Source: Actinomycetes bacterium
GTDB lineage: Bacteria > Actinomycetota > Actinomycetes > Actinomycetales > Microbacteriaceae
Length of the DNA stretch: 6,139 bases
Assembly: GCA_023390155.1 (NCBI GenBank)
Contig: JAEWDJ010000466.1
Location: 1 to 6,139 of the forward strand
Direction: 5' to 3'
The first letter of the stretch is position 1. Every line of letters begins with the position of its first letter. Below the pieces are notes generated by a model, which saw only the letters and a program-made list of their open reading frames with translations, had not been told where the DNA came from and did no database searches. Positions 6,117 to 6,139 of this stretch are shown in pieces. A program made the position numbers and the translations under genes.

Positions 6117-6139
6117 GGCCGGCGCAGCGTGCGCCGGCC
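6117..6139 (+). terminator. Second, stronger hairpin at the window edge
   Basis: GGCCGGCGCA (6117-6126) and TGCGCCGGCC (6130-6139) are perfect inverse complements, giving a ten-pair stem with a three-base loop GCG. The window ends on the last base of the stem, so any longer stem or T tract cannot be seen. Two hairpins in tandem suggest that transcription ends or is attenuated here. Confidence 0.55.

Overview
The window is GC-rich DNA with strong G/C bias at third codon positions. It carries a LacI-type regulator with Actinobacteria-like wording, a LuxR/GerE tail of actinobacterial type, and a lipoprotein with a short Gly/Ser linker. It most likely comes from a high-GC actinomycete. A member of Microbacteriaceae or a neighbouring family would fit, but that is inference from sequence style only.

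Layout. Positions 1-142 hold the 3' end of a LuxR-family regulator on the + strand. A 94-bp convergent junction (143-236) contains a strong GC hairpin. A LacI-family repressor occupies 237-1256 on the - strand. A 128-bp divergent control region (1257-1384) is the only AT-enriched patch. It holds a near-consensus sigma-70-type promoter facing right (TTGACC, 17 bp, TATAGT), a weaker promoter candidate facing left, and two abutting 12-bp inverted repeats of the TGAA-N4-TTCA type just downstream of the predicted transcription start. To the right lies a four-gene ABC sugar importer operon: tandem-domain ATPase (1385-2914), permease (2911-3960), permease (3957-4997) and lipoprotein substrate-binding protein (5036-6082). 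The first three genes are joined by ATGA overlaps. The last is set off by 38 bp with its own ribosome binding site. Two GC-rich hairpins follow the last gene up to the window edge.

Function. The four proteins form a complete carbohydrate importer of the RbsABC/AraFGH/Lsr/Rha class. The substrate-binding protein matches, from memory, the wording of rhizobial RhaS at several diagnostic places (PKNLGNPYF, ATNQN, SPTTVGV, EFALWNPEDLGY, GKFTVGDKG). It differs from the autoinducer-2 receptor LsrB at two ligand-contact positions. L-rhamnose import (RhaT-RhaP-RhaQ-RhaS) is therefore the best call. The LacI protein is the obvious local regulator, repressing both itself and the transporter until the sugar or a derivative releases it. 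No rhamnose catabolic enzyme lies inside the window.

I found no mobile element, CRISPR array, tRNA or rRNA, and no evidence for an undescribed system. The most informative part is the compact operator/promoter region.
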